From: Janthinobacterium lividum PAMC 25724
Lineage (GTDB): Bacteria > Pseudomonadota > Gammaproteobacteria > Burkholderiales > Burkholderiaceae_D
Assembly (NCBI GenBank): GCA_000242815.2
Contig: AHHB01000039.1
Span: 1 to 64,000 of the forward strand
Length of the DNA stretch: 64,000 bases
Reading direction: 5' to 3'
The notes under the pieces: model-generated
Told to the model about the DNA's origin: nothing
The model's input: only the letters and a program-made list of their open reading frames with translations
Databases searched by the model: none
Shown: in pieces, positions 53,120 through 62,782 of the stretch
Layout: each line of letters begins with the position of its first letter
Numbering within the stretch: the stretch's first letter is position 1
Position numbers and translations under genes: made by a program

Positions 53120-54568
53120 ATGGCCTCAGTCATCAATACCAATACCTCGTCACTGAATGCGCAACGCAACCTGAGCACATCGCAGTCCGCCCTGTCCACA
53201 TCATTGCAACGCCTGTCTTCGGGTTTGCGCATCAATAGCGCTAAAGACGATGCTGCTGGTCTGGCTATTTCCGAGCGTTTCACCTCGCAAATCCGCGGTC
53301 TCGATCAAGCCAAGCGCAACGCCAACGACGGCGTGTCGCTGCTGCAAACGGCCGAGGGTTCGCTCGCTTCGACGGGTAACATCCTGCAGCGCGTACGTGA
53401 ATTGTCGGTGCAATCGTCGAACGCCACCAACTCGGCAGGCGACCGCAAGGCAATCCAGGCTGAGGTAGGCCAGTTGCTGTCGGAAGCCGACCGCATCTCG
53501 CAAACGTCGGAATTCAACGGCTTGAAACTGCTCGACGGCTCGTTCGGCACGGCATCGTTCCAGGTCGGCGCCAACGCTGGCCAGACCATCCAGGCCACGA
53601 CAGCCAACTTCCGTACCAGCAACTACGGCAACAACGAGGCAACCAGCGCCGCACCGACCACGATCACCGGCGGTACCGCCTACAGCGGCGGCACCTTCGA
53701 CATCCAAGGTCTGCAATCGGCAACGATTACGGCCAAGACAACGGATACCGCGCAATCGCTGGCAGCGACCATCAATGGTTCGACCGACAAGACGGGCGTG
53801 ACGGCAACGGCCAAGACCGAAGAATCGGCCAAGTTTGTTGCGGGCAAAGTGTATTCGCTGGCAGTCAACTCCGACAACGCTACCGCCGCCAACGTCACCT
53901 TCACGGTCGGCGCAGCGCTCAATGCATCGGGCTTGGCCTCGGCAGTGAGCGCCTTCAATGACGTGTCGTCCACCACCGGCGTCACCGCCAAGTTGAACGA
54001 TGCCAACGATGGCCTGGTGCTGACCAACGCTTCCGGCAATAACATCACGCTGAAAAACAACAGCACCGATGCCGGCTCGCTCGTGACCGCGGCGTCCATC
54101 GACTCGGCTGGCGCGGTAGGCACCACGGCCTCGATCGGCACTGGCGAGACAGCAAAGACGATGGGCTATATTTCGATGAACTCCGACAAGGGTTTCTCGC
54201 TGGGCAATGTCACGGCAGGCAACGGTGTTGTCGCCGCCTCCGCCAGCCTGAAATCGGTGGCCAGCATCGATGTATCGACCGTCAAAGGCGCTAACGATGC
54301 GCTGAAGATTCTCGATTCGGCCTTGTCGAGCGTCAACAGCCAGCGCGCTTCCTTCGGCGCCTTGCAGTCGCGTTTTGAAACGGCTGTGAGCAACCTGGAA
54401 TCGACCTCGGAAAATCTGTCGGCTTCGCGTAGCCGCATCCAGGATACCGACTTTGCGGCGGAAACGGCCAAGCTGACGCGCGGCCAGATCCTGCAACAGG
54501 CTGGTACCGCGATGCTGGCCCAGGCCAACTCGCTGCCTAACGGCGTGCTGTCGCTGCTGCGCGGTTAA
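53120..54568 (+). CDS. fliC: flagellin
   Basis: A 482-residue flagellin. The conserved N-terminal D0/D1 ([54 protein letters not shown]) and C-terminal D1/D0 (SLLRG end, [38 protein letters not shown]) flank a variable, Ala/Thr/Ser-rich surface part. It forms the filament after export by the flagellar type III system with FliS as chaperone. Two sigma-28 promoters lie upstream and a stem-loop terminator downstream. Confidence 0.97.
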   Translation: MASVINTNTSSLNAQRNLSTSQSALSTSLQRLSSGLRINSAKDDAAGLAISERFTSQIRGLDQAKRNANDGVSLLQTAEGSLASTGNILQRVRELSVQSSNATNSAGDRKAIQAEVGQLLSEADRISQTSEFNGLKLLDGSFGTASFQVGANAGQTIQATTANFRTSNYGNNEATSAAPTTITGGTAYSGGTFDIQGLQSATITAKTTDTAQSLAATINGSTDKTGVTATAKTEESAKFVAGKVYSLAVNSDNATAANVTFTVGAALNASGLASAVSAFNDVSSTTGVTAKLNDANDGLVLTNASGNNITLKNNSTDAGSLVTAASIDSAGAVGTTASIGTGETAKTMGYISMNSDKGFSLGNVTAGNGVVAASASLKSVASIDVSTVKGANDALKILDSALSSVNSQRASFGALQSRFETAVSNLESTSENLSASRSRIQDTDFAAETAKLTRGQILQQAGTAMLAQANSLPNGVLSLLRG

Positions 54569-54599
54569 TCACCGCCAAGTAGCACCGTAGCTTAGCCCT

Positions 54600-54643
54600 C
54601 CCCGGCCGGTCAGATGACGCATCTTGATCTGCCGGGGATTTTT
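54600..54643 (+). terminator. intrinsic terminator between fliC and flaG
   Basis: CCCCGGC pairs with GCCGGGG around an inner stem GGTCAGATG/CATCTTGATC, then ATTTTTCT. It lies 30 bases after fliC and 17 bases before the flaG start, so most transcription would stop after the abundant flagellin mRNA. Confidence 0.85.
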
Positions 54644-54660
54644 CTTTAGAGGACAACATC

Positions 54661-55044
54661 ATGGATATCCAGGCAACAGGCGGCATGCCAGCCGCACTGC
54701 AGCAGCGCGGCGCGGTCACGTCAGGCGGCACCACTGCCCCCAAGCCTGCAGCGCCAGCGCCAGCGACCACGGACAGCAAGCCCGCCGGCAAGGCCACTAG
54801 CAAGGAAGACGCGCAGTCCGAGCTGAAAGAGGTCAGGCAGGCCGTCAGCGACATCAACAAAGCCATGCAGTTCATGTCGCGCGAACTGGAGTTTTCGGTC
54901 GACACCGACAGCGATCGCACCGTCGTTAAAGTGATCGACCAGCAAACGCGCGAAGTCATCCGCCAGATGCCCACCAAGGAAGCATTAGAAATCGGCAAGG
55001 CCCTGGAAAAAGTGCAAGGCTTGCTGATTCGGCAAACGGCGTAA
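54661..55044 (+). CDS. flaG: flagellar protein FlaG
   Basis: A 127-residue FlaG. A low-complexity N-terminal half (Ala/Pro/Thr) is followed by the conserved KAMQFMSRELEFSVDTDSDRTVVKVIDQQTREVIRQMPTKEAL, diagnostic for the family. FlaG influences filament length and stability. It lies between fliC and fliD. Confidence 0.93.
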   Translation: MDIQATGGMPAALQQRGAVTSGGTTAPKPAAPAPATTDSKPAGKATSKEDAQSELKEVRQAVSDINKAMQFMSRELEFSVDTDSDRTVVKVIDQQTREVIRQMPTKEALEIGKALEKVQGLLIRQTA

Positions 55045-55102
55045 GCGCCCCCCTTCTGTCACCGCTTTGTGCATAGGGCAAACAGGCGGCCAAATACCCC
55101 TC

Positions 55103-55129
55103 TAAAGTACGGATGAAATGTGCCGTTAA
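55103..55129 (+). promoter_or_regulatory. sigma-28 promoter upstream of fliD
   Basis: TAAAGTAC (55103-55110), 11-base spacer, GCCGTTAA (55122-55129). It is a close match to the sigma-28 consensus, 34 bases before the fliD start, so fliD-fliS-fliT can be transcribed apart from fliC. Confidence 0.85.
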
Positions 55130-55163
55130 CTGGTTATATTCATGCATTCCCTAGGAGGTCATT

Positions 55164-57161
55164 GTGGCTGTTTCATCCCTCAGTACTGGTGGTGTCCTTG
55201 ATGTAAATGGCCTGGTCAGTCAACTGATGGCCGTGGAGAGCCGCCCCTTTGTCGCCATGCAGAACAAAGAGAAGGCCATCACCACCCAATTATCGGCCTA
55301 TGGCACCCTGAGCGGCGCCGTCGGCGCATTCCAGACCACCGTCACCGCCCTGGCCGACTCCTCGAAATACAAAGTGGCCAATGCCAGCTCTTCCGACATC
55401 ACCATCCTGACCGCCACGGCGGGCAAGGATACCGTCAAGGGTAACTACAGTGTCAATGTGAGCCAACTGGCACAGGCGCAAACCGTCAGCGCCGCCGGAC
55501 AAGTCAGCACCAGCGCGCTGATCGGCTCTGGCGCCAGCACCGTGCTCACTTTTGACTTCGGCAGCGTCACGGGCGGCACCCTGGCCGACGGCAAGTATAC
55601 GGGGGCCACTTTTGATCTCGATGCGACGCGCACGGCGCGCACCGTCACCATCGACGGCAGCAACAACTCGCTGCAAGGCATCCGCGACGCCATCAACAAG
55701 GCTGGCGTCGGCGTGACCGCCAGCATTATTTCCGACGGTAGCAGCACGCCGAACCGCCTGGTGCTGACCTCGGACAAGAGCGGCGAAACGTCGAGCATGC
55801 GCGTTTCCGTCGCTGGCGACCAAGACTTAAGCAATTTATTGTCCTACGCGCCGAACGGTACGCAGAACATGAAGCAAAGCAATGCTGGCCAAAATGCCAA
55901 ACTGACCGTCAATGGCGTAGCCATCACCAGCCAGACCAATAGCGTCGACAACGCCGTGCCGGGTGTCACGATGTCGGTGCTGAAGATCGGCACCAGCAAT
56001 GTCGGCATCAGCACGGACACCTCCGGCATCAAGACGGCCTTGAACAATTTCGTCAAGGCCTACAATGAGCTCAATACGACCATCACCGGCCTGACGGCCG
56101 TCACGCCGGACCAGAAGCAGGGTGCGGCGCGCACGGGCGGCCCGCTGGTGGGCGACTCGACCGCGCTGAGCTTGCAGGCGGGCTTGCGCAAGATGTTTGC
56201 CAGCAACGTGCCTGGCTTGTCAGGCAGCGTGACAAGCCTGAGCCAGTTGGGCGTCGCCTTCCAAAAGGATGGCACGCTCAAGCTCGATACGGGCAAGCTG
56301 CAAACGGCCATCGACAAGAATTCGGAAGACGTCATCAAGCTGCTGGCCACCTCCGGTTCGACCACCGACAGCCTGGTCAGCTTCGTCAGCTCGACCAGTA
56401 ACTCGACGGTTGGCACCAAGCCCATCTCGATTTCCAAGCTGGCCACGCAAGGCACCCTGGTGGGCAGCGCGCCAGCGGGCCTGAACATCATCGCCGGCGT
56501 CAACGACAACCTCTCGATGACGATCAATGGCGTCAGCAGCAAGGCCACGCTGGTGCCTGGCGCCTACACGGCGGAGAGCCTGGTCAGCCATCTGCAGTCG
56601 CTGATCAATGGCGCCTCCGGCAGCACCGACAAAACTGTCGGCGTGACGGTCAAGCAGGAAAACGGCATCATCAGTATTACCTCGAACAAATATGGTACCG
56701 CGTCGAAGCTGGAAATTACCGGCAACGGCGCCGATGGACTGTTTGGCAGCCCGACCATGACCACCGGCGTGGACGTAGCGGGCACCATCGACGGCGCCGT
56801 GGCCGTCGGCAGCGGCCAGACCCTGACCGGTTCGCCAGGCTCCGGCAGCGCCGGCATTGCGGTGCTGGTCAACGGCGGCCAACTGGGCAGCCGGGGCACG
56901 GTGAACATTTCGAAAGGCGTCAGCGCGCTGTTTGCCAGCACTACCGACAGTTACCTGGGCACGTCGGGCCTGATTCAAAACAAGAATGATGGCTTGAACA
57001 AGAGCATTTCCGATATCACCAAGCAGCGCAGTGCGCTCAATAGCCGCCTGACCCTGACCGAAGCGAGGCTGCGCAAGCAATACAGTTCGCTCGACGTGAA
57101 GCTCAGTTCGATGAACAGCACCACCAATTATTTGACTCAGCAACTGGCGAAGCTGTCTTAG
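55164..57161 (+). CDS. fliD: flagellar filament cap protein FliD
   Basis: A 665-residue cap protein (HAP2) that assembles flagellin at the filament tip. The N-terminal GVLDVNGLVSQLMAVESRPF and the C-terminal LNSRLTLTEARLRKQYSSLDVKLSSMNSTTNYLTQQLAKLS are typical; the long middle part is variable, as usual, and longer than in E. coli. The start codon is GTG at 55164, set by a very strong ribosome binding site AGGAGG. Confidence 0.95.
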   Translation: MAVSSLSTGGVLDVNGLVSQLMAVESRPFVAMQNKEKAITTQLSAYGTLSGAVGAFQTTVTALADSSKYKVANASSSDITILTATAGKDTVKGNYSVNVSQLAQAQTVSAAGQVSTSALIGSGASTVLTFDFGSVTGGTLADGKYTGATFDLDATRTARTVTIDGSNNSLQGIRDAINKAGVGVTASIISDGSSTPNRLVLTSDKSGETSSMRVSVAGDQDLSNLLSYAPNGTQNMKQSNAGQNAKLTVNGVAITSQTNSVDNAVPGVTMSVLKIGTSNVGISTDTSGIKTALNNFVKAYNELNTTITGLTAVTPDQKQGAARTGGPLVGDSTALSLQAGLRKMFASNVPGLSGSVTSLSQLGVAFQKDGTLKLDTGKLQTAIDKNSEDVIKLLATSGSTTDSLVSFVSSTSNSTVGTKPISISKLATQGTLVGSAPAGLNIIAGVNDNLSMTINGVSSKATLVPGAYTAESLVSHLQSLINGASGSTDKTVGVTVKQENGIISITSNKYGTASKLEITGNGADGLFGSPTMTTGVDVAGTIDGAVAVGSGQTLTGSPGSGSAGIAVLVNGGQLGSRGTVNISKGVSALFASTTDSYLGTSGLIQNKNDGLNKSISDITKQRSALNSRLTLTEARLRKQYSSLDVKLSSMNSTTNYLTQQLAKLS

Positions 57162-57191
57162 AGCTAATCAATATCCACTAGAGGAAAACAA

Positions 57192-57647
57192 ATGTTTGGA
57201 TCATCAAACAAAGGCGCGCAATCCTACGCCAAGGTTGGCCTGGAAACAGGCATAGGTGCCGCTTCCCCGCACAAGCTGATCGCCATGCTGTACGACGGCG
57301 CGCTGGTAGCCGTGCTGAGCGCGCAGATGCACATGAAAGCAGGCAATATCCCTGAAAAGGGCAAGTCCATTTCACGCGCTATGCAGCTGATCGACCAAGG
57401 ACTGCGCGCCAGCCTGGACAAGAATGCGGGCGGCGAGATCGCCGAAAACCTCGATGCGCTGTATGAATACATGGGCGCGCGATTGCTGACGGCGAACCTG
57501 AAAAATGACTTAAGCATCCTCGATGAGGTACAACGCCTTTTGACCGAACTGCGCGACACCTGGAACGCCATAGGCACGCCTTCCGGCATCAATATTGCCG
57601 CTAGCGATGCATCTGTTACCCGCATCTCCAACTATGCGAGCGCCTGA
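57192..57647 (+). CDS. fliS: flagellin export chaperone FliS
   Basis: A 151-residue FliS that binds unfolded flagellin and delivers it to the export gate. Features are SYAKVGLETGIGAASPHKLIAMLYDGALVAV and a C-terminal LLTELRDTWNAI. It lies between fliD and fliT with AGAGGAAAAC as ribosome binding site. Confidence 0.94.
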   Translation: MFGSSNKGAQSYAKVGLETGIGAASPHKLIAMLYDGALVAVLSAQMHMKAGNIPEKGKSISRAMQLIDQGLRASLDKNAGGEIAENLDALYEYMGARLLTANLKNDLSILDEVQRLLTELRDTWNAIGTPSGINIAASDASVTRISNYASA

Positions 57648-57650
57648 TCC

Positions 57651-57977
57651 ATGATGACGAATCAAGAAGTCCTGAGCACCTACGAAACCATGCAGTCGCT
57701 GACGGGTCAGATGGTCACCGCCGCCAGCAACGCCGACTGGGACGCCCTTGATGCGCTGGAGCAGCAAGTGAGCGCGCATGTGGCAACACTGAAAGCGAAT
57801 GAAGAAAAGGTCGTGCTGGAAAGCGCCGGCCGCCAGCGCAAGGTCGCCCTGATCAAGCAGATCCTGGAAGACGACCGCAAGATCCGCGACCTGACCATGC
57901 CGTGGATGGCGCAATTGTCTAATCTGATCAACAGCACGGGCACCGAAAGGCGCCTGGCCAACGCCTACGGCGTCTAA
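57651..57977 (+). CDS. fliT: FliT-like flagellar chaperone
   Basis: A 108-residue helical protein starting three bases after fliS. Size, all-helical composition (EVLSTYETMQSLTGQMVTAASNADWDALDALEQQVSAHVATLKAN) and position after fliD-fliS support FliT, the chaperone for FliD and, in enterics, an anti-FlhDC factor. Sequence is poorly conserved in this family, so the name rests partly on context. Confidence 0.8.
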   Translation: MMTNQEVLSTYETMQSLTGQMVTAASNADWDALDALEQQVSAHVATLKANEEKVVLESAGRQRKVALIKQILEDDRKIRDLTMPWMAQLSNLINSTGTERRLANAYGV

Positions 57978-58003
57978 ACGCCCACGGGGCAAGGTCTTAT
58001 ATC

Positions 58004-59263
58004 ATGTTGCCGAAGATGGATGCCATCGGCATGACGCCCCTCACTGCGGTCAAGGGCACGCGCCCGGCCGACAGCGTCGGCGACCCGCGCCAGGCCGAGT
58101 TCCAGCGTTCGCTGCAGGGCCTGATCGGCAAATCCATGCAAGGCCAGGTGCTGGCCCGCATGGGCGATGGCAACTACCTGGTACGCGTGGCAGGCACGCC
58201 GGCCCGCATGCAGCTGCCCGCCGGCGCCCAGCCGGGCACGGACGTTCCGCTGACCTTGATCGGCATCAATCCCCGCCCCTCGTTTCAGATAGGCAATAAT
58301 CGCGACCAGCCCGCCAGCGCCCTGCTGACGTATGCCGATGCCGAAGCAGAACCCACCGCCCTTGAAGCGCGCGGCCCCCAGGCCGGTGCGGCCGAAGCGG
58401 GCACGCGCGCCAGCAGCACGGCCGCCACCCTGCTCAGCCGCGCACCGCTGACACCAGCGAACTTGCTGCCCGCCCTGGCCGGCGATACGCCAGCACCAGA
58501 GCTGAGCACCACTGCGCGCGCTATCAGCAGCGTGCTCAGCCAGGCCGAAAGCGTACCCGGCGCACCGCTGGCGCTGCTCGGCAAGACGCCGCTGATGGCT
58601 AGGCCGGGGGCCGATCCGGCCCAGGTGGCGCAAAAGCTGCGCGACACGGTCGGCAGCAGCGGCTTGTTCTATGAATCGCACGTGGCCGAATGGGCCGAAG
58701 GCAAGCGCCCGCTCGCTTCGCTGCTGCTGGAACCGCAAATGCAAAAGGCGGCGCCGGGCGAGACGCCCAGGACGGGCACCGACCTGGCCTCGGCGCAGCT
58801 GATCAATTTACAGCTGCACACGCACGAACAGGCGCGCGTGCAATGGCAAGGCGAAGCCTGGCCAGGCCAGAAGATGCAGTGGGATATCAGCCAGGATGCG
58901 CCACAAGGCGGACAGCACGCGAGCCGCAACGGCGACGAGGAAGCGACCGCCTGGCGCAGCAACGTGCGCTTCCAGTTCGCCCTGCTGGGCGACTTGGCCG
59001 CGCACGTGCTCTTGCAGGGTGGGCGCGTGCACATCGAGTTGCAAGCGGGCAGCGAAGGCAGCGCCGACACCTTGCGCCGGCATGCGGCGCGGCTGGAAGC
59101 GTCGCTGGCGGCCGCCGGCTGGCCCCTGTCCTCCCTCAGCATCGCCAGCAAGCCGGCGGCGGCCGACGCGCCAGCAGCGGTGCCAGCGCAGATGGCCGCA
59201 GAAATGGCAACGGAGACAGCAGCAATACCAATAGCAGCAGGAGCAGGAGCAGGCGATGCCTGA
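58004..59263 (+). CDS. flagellar hook-length control protein-like (FliK C-terminal domain)
   Basis: A 419-residue protein. The N-terminal ~270 residues are Ala/Pro/Gly-rich; the C-terminal ~120 (WRSNVRFQFALLGDLAAHVLLQGGRVHIELQAGSEGSADTLRRHAARLEASLAAAG) resemble the FliK C-terminal domain, which senses hook completion with FlhB. It overlaps the next gene, an FlhB-C-terminal homologue, by eight bases. A classical fliK may also exist elsewhere, so this is a paralogous-type gene; role inferred. Confidence 0.8.
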   Translation: MLPKMDAIGMTPLTAVKGTRPADSVGDPRQAEFQRSLQGLIGKSMQGQVLARMGDGNYLVRVAGTPARMQLPAGAQPGTDVPLTLIGINPRPSFQIGNNRDQPASALLTYADAEAEPTALEARGPQAGAAEAGTRASSTAATLLSRAPLTPANLLPALAGDTPAPELSTTARAISSVLSQAESVPGAPLALLGKTPLMARPGADPAQVAQKLRDTVGSSGLFYESHVAEWAEGKRPLASLLLEPQMQKAAPGETPRTGTDLASAQLINLQLHTHEQARVQWQGEAWPGQKMQWDISQDAPQGGQHASRNGDEEATAWRSNVRFQFALLGDLAAHVLLQGGRVHIELQAGSEGSADTLRRHAARLEASLAAAGWPLSSLSIASKPAAADAPAAVPAQMAAEMATETAAIPIAAGAGAGDA

Positions 59264-59582
59264 CGATACCAAGCGCAAGGTGCCGCAGACGGCCGTCGCC
59301 CTCGCCTACCAGAGCGGCACGCCGGCACCCAAGGTGGTGGCCAAGGGCAGTGGCCTGGTCGCCGACAAGATCATCAGCACGGCGCGCGAACACGGCGTCT
59401 TCGTGCATGAATCAAAGGAATTGGTAGCGCTGCTGATGGATGTCGACCTCGACCGTCAGATTCCACCGGGCCTGTATCGGGCGATTGCGGAACTGCTGGC
59501 ATGGTTATATTATATTGAATCTGCGAATGGCGGACCGATCCCGCCGCCGCCCGACACCAGCGTCAACCTCACCGATACATAG
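59256..59582 (+). CDS. FlhB-like export-switch protein (C-terminal domain only)
   Basis: A 108-residue soluble protein matching the cytoplasmic C-terminal domain of FlhB/YscU-type switch proteins (AVALAYQSGTPAPKVVAKGSGLVADKIISTAREHGVFVHES; DLDRQIPPGLYRAIAELLAWLYY). It has no membrane part, and the autocleavage NPTH is replaced by AYQSGT, as in FhlB-type proteins that can partly substitute for the FlhB domain. Overlap with the FliK-like gene suggests that the two act together on export specificity. Confidence 0.88.
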   Translation: MPDDTKRKVPQTAVALAYQSGTPAPKVVAKGSGLVADKIISTAREHGVFVHESKELVALLMDVDLDRQIPPGLYRAIAELLAWLYYIESANGGPIPPPPDTSVNLTDT

Positions 59583-59592
59583 ACAGGCATCA

Positions 59593-60354
59593 ATGCAAGC
59601 ACATATTATGGATTCCGGCCTCGAAAACTGGCATGACTTTGAAGTCGAGTCGCGACGGGAAATCATCTCCTTGCTGCGCAGCATCAGCGAAAAGAACCAG
59701 CTGATCCGTATGCTGATCCACGGTGAATCCGATGTGTGCGTCACCTCTATCCTGGAAGTCGATGCCGAACGCAATATCGTCATCCTCGACCGTTCCGTGA
59801 ATGCCGACCAAAACCGTCGCATGGTGGTCGCTACCGGCATCTCGTTTGAAACGTCGCTCGACAAGATCCGCATCCTGTTTGCCAGCCCCATGGTACAAGA
59901 GTGCAATTATGGCGGCACGCCCGCCTTGAAAATTGCCATTCCAGAAACACTGATCCGCTTGCAGCGGCGCGAGTATTACCGCATGAGCACGCCCGTGAGC
60001 AATCCCGTGCGCGTCTCGATTCCCCTGCCACCCTCGCTGGGCGGCGCCAACACCCTGTTTCCACTGGCCGACATCAGTTGCGGCGGTATCGCCATCCTGG
60101 ACAATAAATTGATCATGGGCGAGACCATCGGCCGCGATTATCCGGGCTGCCGCATCGACTTGCCCGAGGTCGGCATGGTCACCGCCACCTTGCAAATTCG
60201 CAATTCGCTGGACATGACTCTGCTCAACAATAAGCTGAACCGTCGCCTGGGCTGCCAGTTCGTCGACCTGCCGCGCAGCATGCTGGCGCACGTACAACGC
60301 TATATCACGCGGCTCGAACGCGAGCGCAATGCGCGCATGGCGGGGTTAGGTTAA
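59593..60354 (+). CDS. ycgR: YcgR-type PilZ flagellar brake protein
   Basis: A 253-residue protein with an N-terminal YcgR domain and a C-terminal PilZ domain. The c-di-GMP-binding motifs are visible: RRxxxR in LQRREYYRMSTP and DxSxGG in LADISCGGIAIL. YcgR slows the motor when c-di-GMP is high. I chose ATG 59593 (MQAHIMDSGLENWHDFEV). The two diguanylate cyclases elsewhere in the window could feed it. It is followed by a REP-like palindrome. Confidence 0.92.
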   Translation: MQAHIMDSGLENWHDFEVESRREIISLLRSISEKNQLIRMLIHGESDVCVTSILEVDAERNIVILDRSVNADQNRRMVVATGISFETSLDKIRILFASPMVQECNYGGTPALKIAIPETLIRLQRREYYRMSTPVSNPVRVSIPLPPSLGGANTLFPLADISCGGIAILDNKLIMGETIGRDYPGCRIDLPEVGMVTATLQIRNSLDMTLLNNKLNRRLGCQFVDLPRSMLAHVQRYITRLERERNARMAGLG

Positions 60355-60356
60355 TA

Positions 60357-60419
60357 ACCCAAAACGAAGACTGGGGTCGAACCCTGAGGGTTCGACCCCG
60401 GACCTTGCACTTGGGGTTG
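60357..60419. repeat. REP-like palindrome between ycgR and fliE
   Basis: AACCCAAAACGAAGACT precedes a perfect palindrome GGGGTCGAACCCT-GA-GGGTTCGACCCC (60373-60399, split centre), then CTTGGGGTTG. Nearly identical to the copy at 46722 with compensating changes (GGA/TCC to GAA/TTC) that keep pairing. Confidence 0.9.
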
Positions 60420-60426
60420 TCATGAC

Positions 60427-60768
60427 TTAAACCTGCATATTCATGATCTCGTGATACGCAGAAACCAGTTTATTCCTCACCTGCACCGTGGCCTGGAATT
60501 CGATGCTCGATTTTTGCATCGACACCATCACGTCCGACAGGCTGACCTTTTCGTCGCCCATGGTAAAGCGCCGGCCCAGCGCCGACGACGCTTGCTGCGC
60601 ACCGCTGACGGAATCGAGCGCGCTCTTGAAGGCATCGGCAAAGTTCACCTTCGCCGCCGGCGCCTCGGTCTGGATCGCCGGTATTTTTGCCTCCGGCCGC
60701 GTGGCTGCCGACTTCAGTTGCGCGATCATCGCCTCGATCCTGCTGCTATCGATACCGCCTGTTTTCAC
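60427..60768 (-). CDS. fliE: flagellar hook-basal body complex protein FliE
   Basis: A 113-residue FliE that joins the MS ring to the rod. The C-terminal VNFADAFKSALDSVSGAQQASSALGRRFTMGDEKVSLSDVMVSMQKSSIEFQATVQVRNKLVSAYHEIMNMQV is diagnostic. I chose the GTG at 60768 because GGGAGG precedes it at normal spacing and the longer frame is cysteine-rich and unlike FliE. It is on the minus strand, divergent from fliF, across a 298-base gap. Confidence 0.93.
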   Translation of the reverse strand: MKTGGIDSSRIEAMIAQLKSAATRPEAKIPAIQTEAPAAKVNFADAFKSALDSVSGAQQASSALGRRFTMGDEKVSLSDVMVSMQKSSIEFQATVQVRNKLVSAYHEIMNMQV

Positions 60769-60805
60769 TTTGCCTCCCGATTCTGGTCTGCTGCATAACT
60801 GTTCC

Positions 60806-60849
60806 TTGCCTGTTGCACCCAGAGAACAAAACTCTGGCTTGCAAGGCAA
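60806..60849. promoter_or_regulatory. extended palindrome in the fliE-fliF divergent region
   Basis: CCAGAG/CTCTGG (60819 and 60832) is enclosed by TTGCA/TTGCAA and TTGCC/GGCAA, giving an imperfect ~44-base palindrome between the divergent fliE and fliF genes. It is a candidate operator for a flagellar master regulator; identity unknown. The rest of the gap shows no recognised promoter. Confidence 0.5.
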
Positions 60850-61066
60850 CGACGGGTACAATAACTTCCGTCACATGTTGCCAGGGTTCCACAATACCAG
60901 CGCCAACACCAGCCGCTCGGCCGAGCAGGCGGCAAAAGCGCCTTCTGTTTGGACGATTGAAGCGCGTGACAGTGGCGGATAATTCTGCCTATCGCCCCTC
61001 CTCACGAGGAAGCGGACCCCGCGCATCACCCAATATCCGTCAAACCACGCGCCCTGGAAGGCAATC

Positions 61067-62782
61067 ATGGCTGTAGCCGAAGAAATCGATGTGAACCGCA
61101 TACCGCCGGAACCGGCGCCTGCCCGCTCGCCCGTGGAATCCGTGCAAGCCTTCGCCAAGACGCCGATGGGCAAGAATTTTCTGCGCGGCCTGGGCGTGGC
61201 GGCACTGATTGCCATCGGCGTGGCGCTGTACATGTGGAACCAGCCGCCCGAGTACAAGGTCCTGTTTTCCAACTACACGGACCGTGACGGCGGCGCCATC
61301 ACCGCGTCGCTGGACCAACTGGGCATCAAGCACAAGTTTTCCGAAGGCGGCGGCGCCATTCTCGTGCCGTCCGAACAAGTCCACGACGCGCGCCTGAAAC
61401 TGGCCGCGCAAGGCTTGCCGAAAGGCGGCAACGTGGGCTTCGAACTGATGGAAAACCAGAAGCTGGGCGTGTCGCAATTCCTGGAACAGGTCAATTTCCA
61501 GCGTGCGCTGGAAGGCGAACTGGCAAAGTCGATCGAATCGGTGTCCGCCGTCGATACGGCCAGAGTCCACCTGGCCCTGCCCAAACCGTCCGTCTTCGTG
61601 CGCGACCAGCAAAAACCGACCGCCTCCGTGCTGCTGAACCTGCATCCGGGGCGCGGCCTTGACCAATTGCAGGTCAGCGCCATCGTACACCTGGTGGCGT
61701 CGAGCGTGCCGGAACTGTTGCCCGTCAACGTCACCGTGGTCGACCAGGCCGGCACGCTGCTGTCGAACCAGGAAAAAGACAAGGACCGCGCCAATGGCAT
61801 CAAGAGCCTGGACCCGAACCAGCTAAAGTACGTACAGCAATTGCAACAAAGCGTGATCAAGCAAGTCGAATCGATTTTGCTGCCCATCGTCGGCGAAGGC
61901 AATGTACGCGCCGAAGCAACGGCCGACGTGGACTTCTCGCAAAGCGAGCAGGCGGCCGAAACCTACAAGCCCAATTCACCGCCGGAAGCGTCCACCATCC
62001 GCAGCCAGCAAACGAGCGAATCGACGGGCGCCGGCAATGCCAACCCGTCCGGCGTGCCGGGTGCCTTGTCGAACCAGCCGCCGGGCGTGGCCACGGCACC
62101 ATTGAGCGCCGAAGCGCCAGGCGCTGCGGCTGGCGCGCCGACGGCACCGACCCAGAAAGAATCAACGACAAATTACGAAGTTGACAAGACCGTGCGCTAC
62201 GAGCAGAAATCCATGGGCGGCTTGCGCCGCCTGTCGGTCGCCGTCGTCGTCAACTACCGCCGCAGCTTCGACAAGGATGGCAAGGTCACGGTGAAGCCGA
62301 TTTCGCCTGCCGAAATGCTGCAGATCAATAATCTGGTCAAGGAAGCGATGGGCTACAACAAGGAGCGCGGCGACAGCTTCAGCGTGGCCAACTCGCCCTT
62401 CGACGGCATCGATCGCGCGCCGGAAGGCAAGCCGGAGTGGTGGCGCGATACGGCCAACCTGCCGCTGGCGAAGGAACTGGCGAAATTTCTCATCACGGCC
62501 CTCATTTTGCTGTATATCTTCATCAAGATCGTGCGCCCGATGCTGCGCCCGGTGATGCGCAAGATCGACGATTTCGGCGCGCCACCGCCCGTCATCGAGC
62601 CGGAAGTGAGCAAGGAAGACGAAGAAAACGAAGTCCTGCTCAGCGAAGCCGAGCTCGAAGAGCTGGAAGCAGACACGGCCCGCGGTTATCGCGAAAACCT
62701 GGCGATGGCGAGGAAACTGGCACAAGAAGACCCACGCGTGGTGGCCAACGTAATCAAAGCATGGATAGGCAATAATGACTGA
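61067..62782 (+). CDS. fliF: flagellar MS-ring protein FliF
   Basis: A 571-residue MS-ring subunit. TM1 is FLRGLGVAALIAIGVALYMW; the periplasmic ring-building domain contains VQVFANY-type PPEYKVLFSNYTDRDGGAI; TM2 is FLITALILLYIFIKIV; the cytoplasmic tail ends NLAMARKLAQEDPRVVANVIKAWIGNND, which binds FliG. A Pro/Ala-rich loop near 330-360 is long. Good ribosome binding site TGGAAGG before ATG 61067. It overlaps fliG by eight bases. Confidence 0.96.
   Translation: MAVAEEIDVNRIPPEPAPARSPVESVQAFAKTPMGKNFLRGLGVAALIAIGVALYMWNQPPEYKVLFSNYTDRDGGAITASLDQLGIKHKFSEGGGAILVPSEQVHDARLKLAAQGLPKGGNVGFELMENQKLGVSQFLEQVNFQRALEGELAKSIESVSAVDTARVHLALPKPSVFVRDQQKPTASVLLNLHPGRGLDQLQVSAIVHLVASSVPELLPVNVTVVDQAGTLLSNQEKDKDRANGIKSLDPNQLKYVQQLQQSVIKQVESILLPIVGEGNVRAEATADVDFSQSEQAAETYKPNSPPEASTIRSQQTSESTGAGNANPSGVPGALSNQPPGVATAPLSAEAPGAAAGAPTAPTQKESTTNYEVDKTVRYEQKSMGGLRRLSVAVVVNYRRSFDKDGKVTVKPISPAEMLQINNLVKEAMGYNKERGDSFSVANSPFDGIDRAPEGKPEWWRDTANLPLAKELAKFLITALILLYIFIKIVRPMLRPVMRKIDDFGAPPPVIEPEVSKEDEENEVLLSEAELEELEADTARGYRENLAMARKLAQEDPRVVANVIKAWIGNND

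Noticed and set aside
60373..60399. tRNA-like TTCGA loop in GGGTTCGACCC
   Set aside because: It is the arm of a REP-like palindrome; no cloverleaf, anticodon arm or CCA-adjacent acceptor stem can be drawn.
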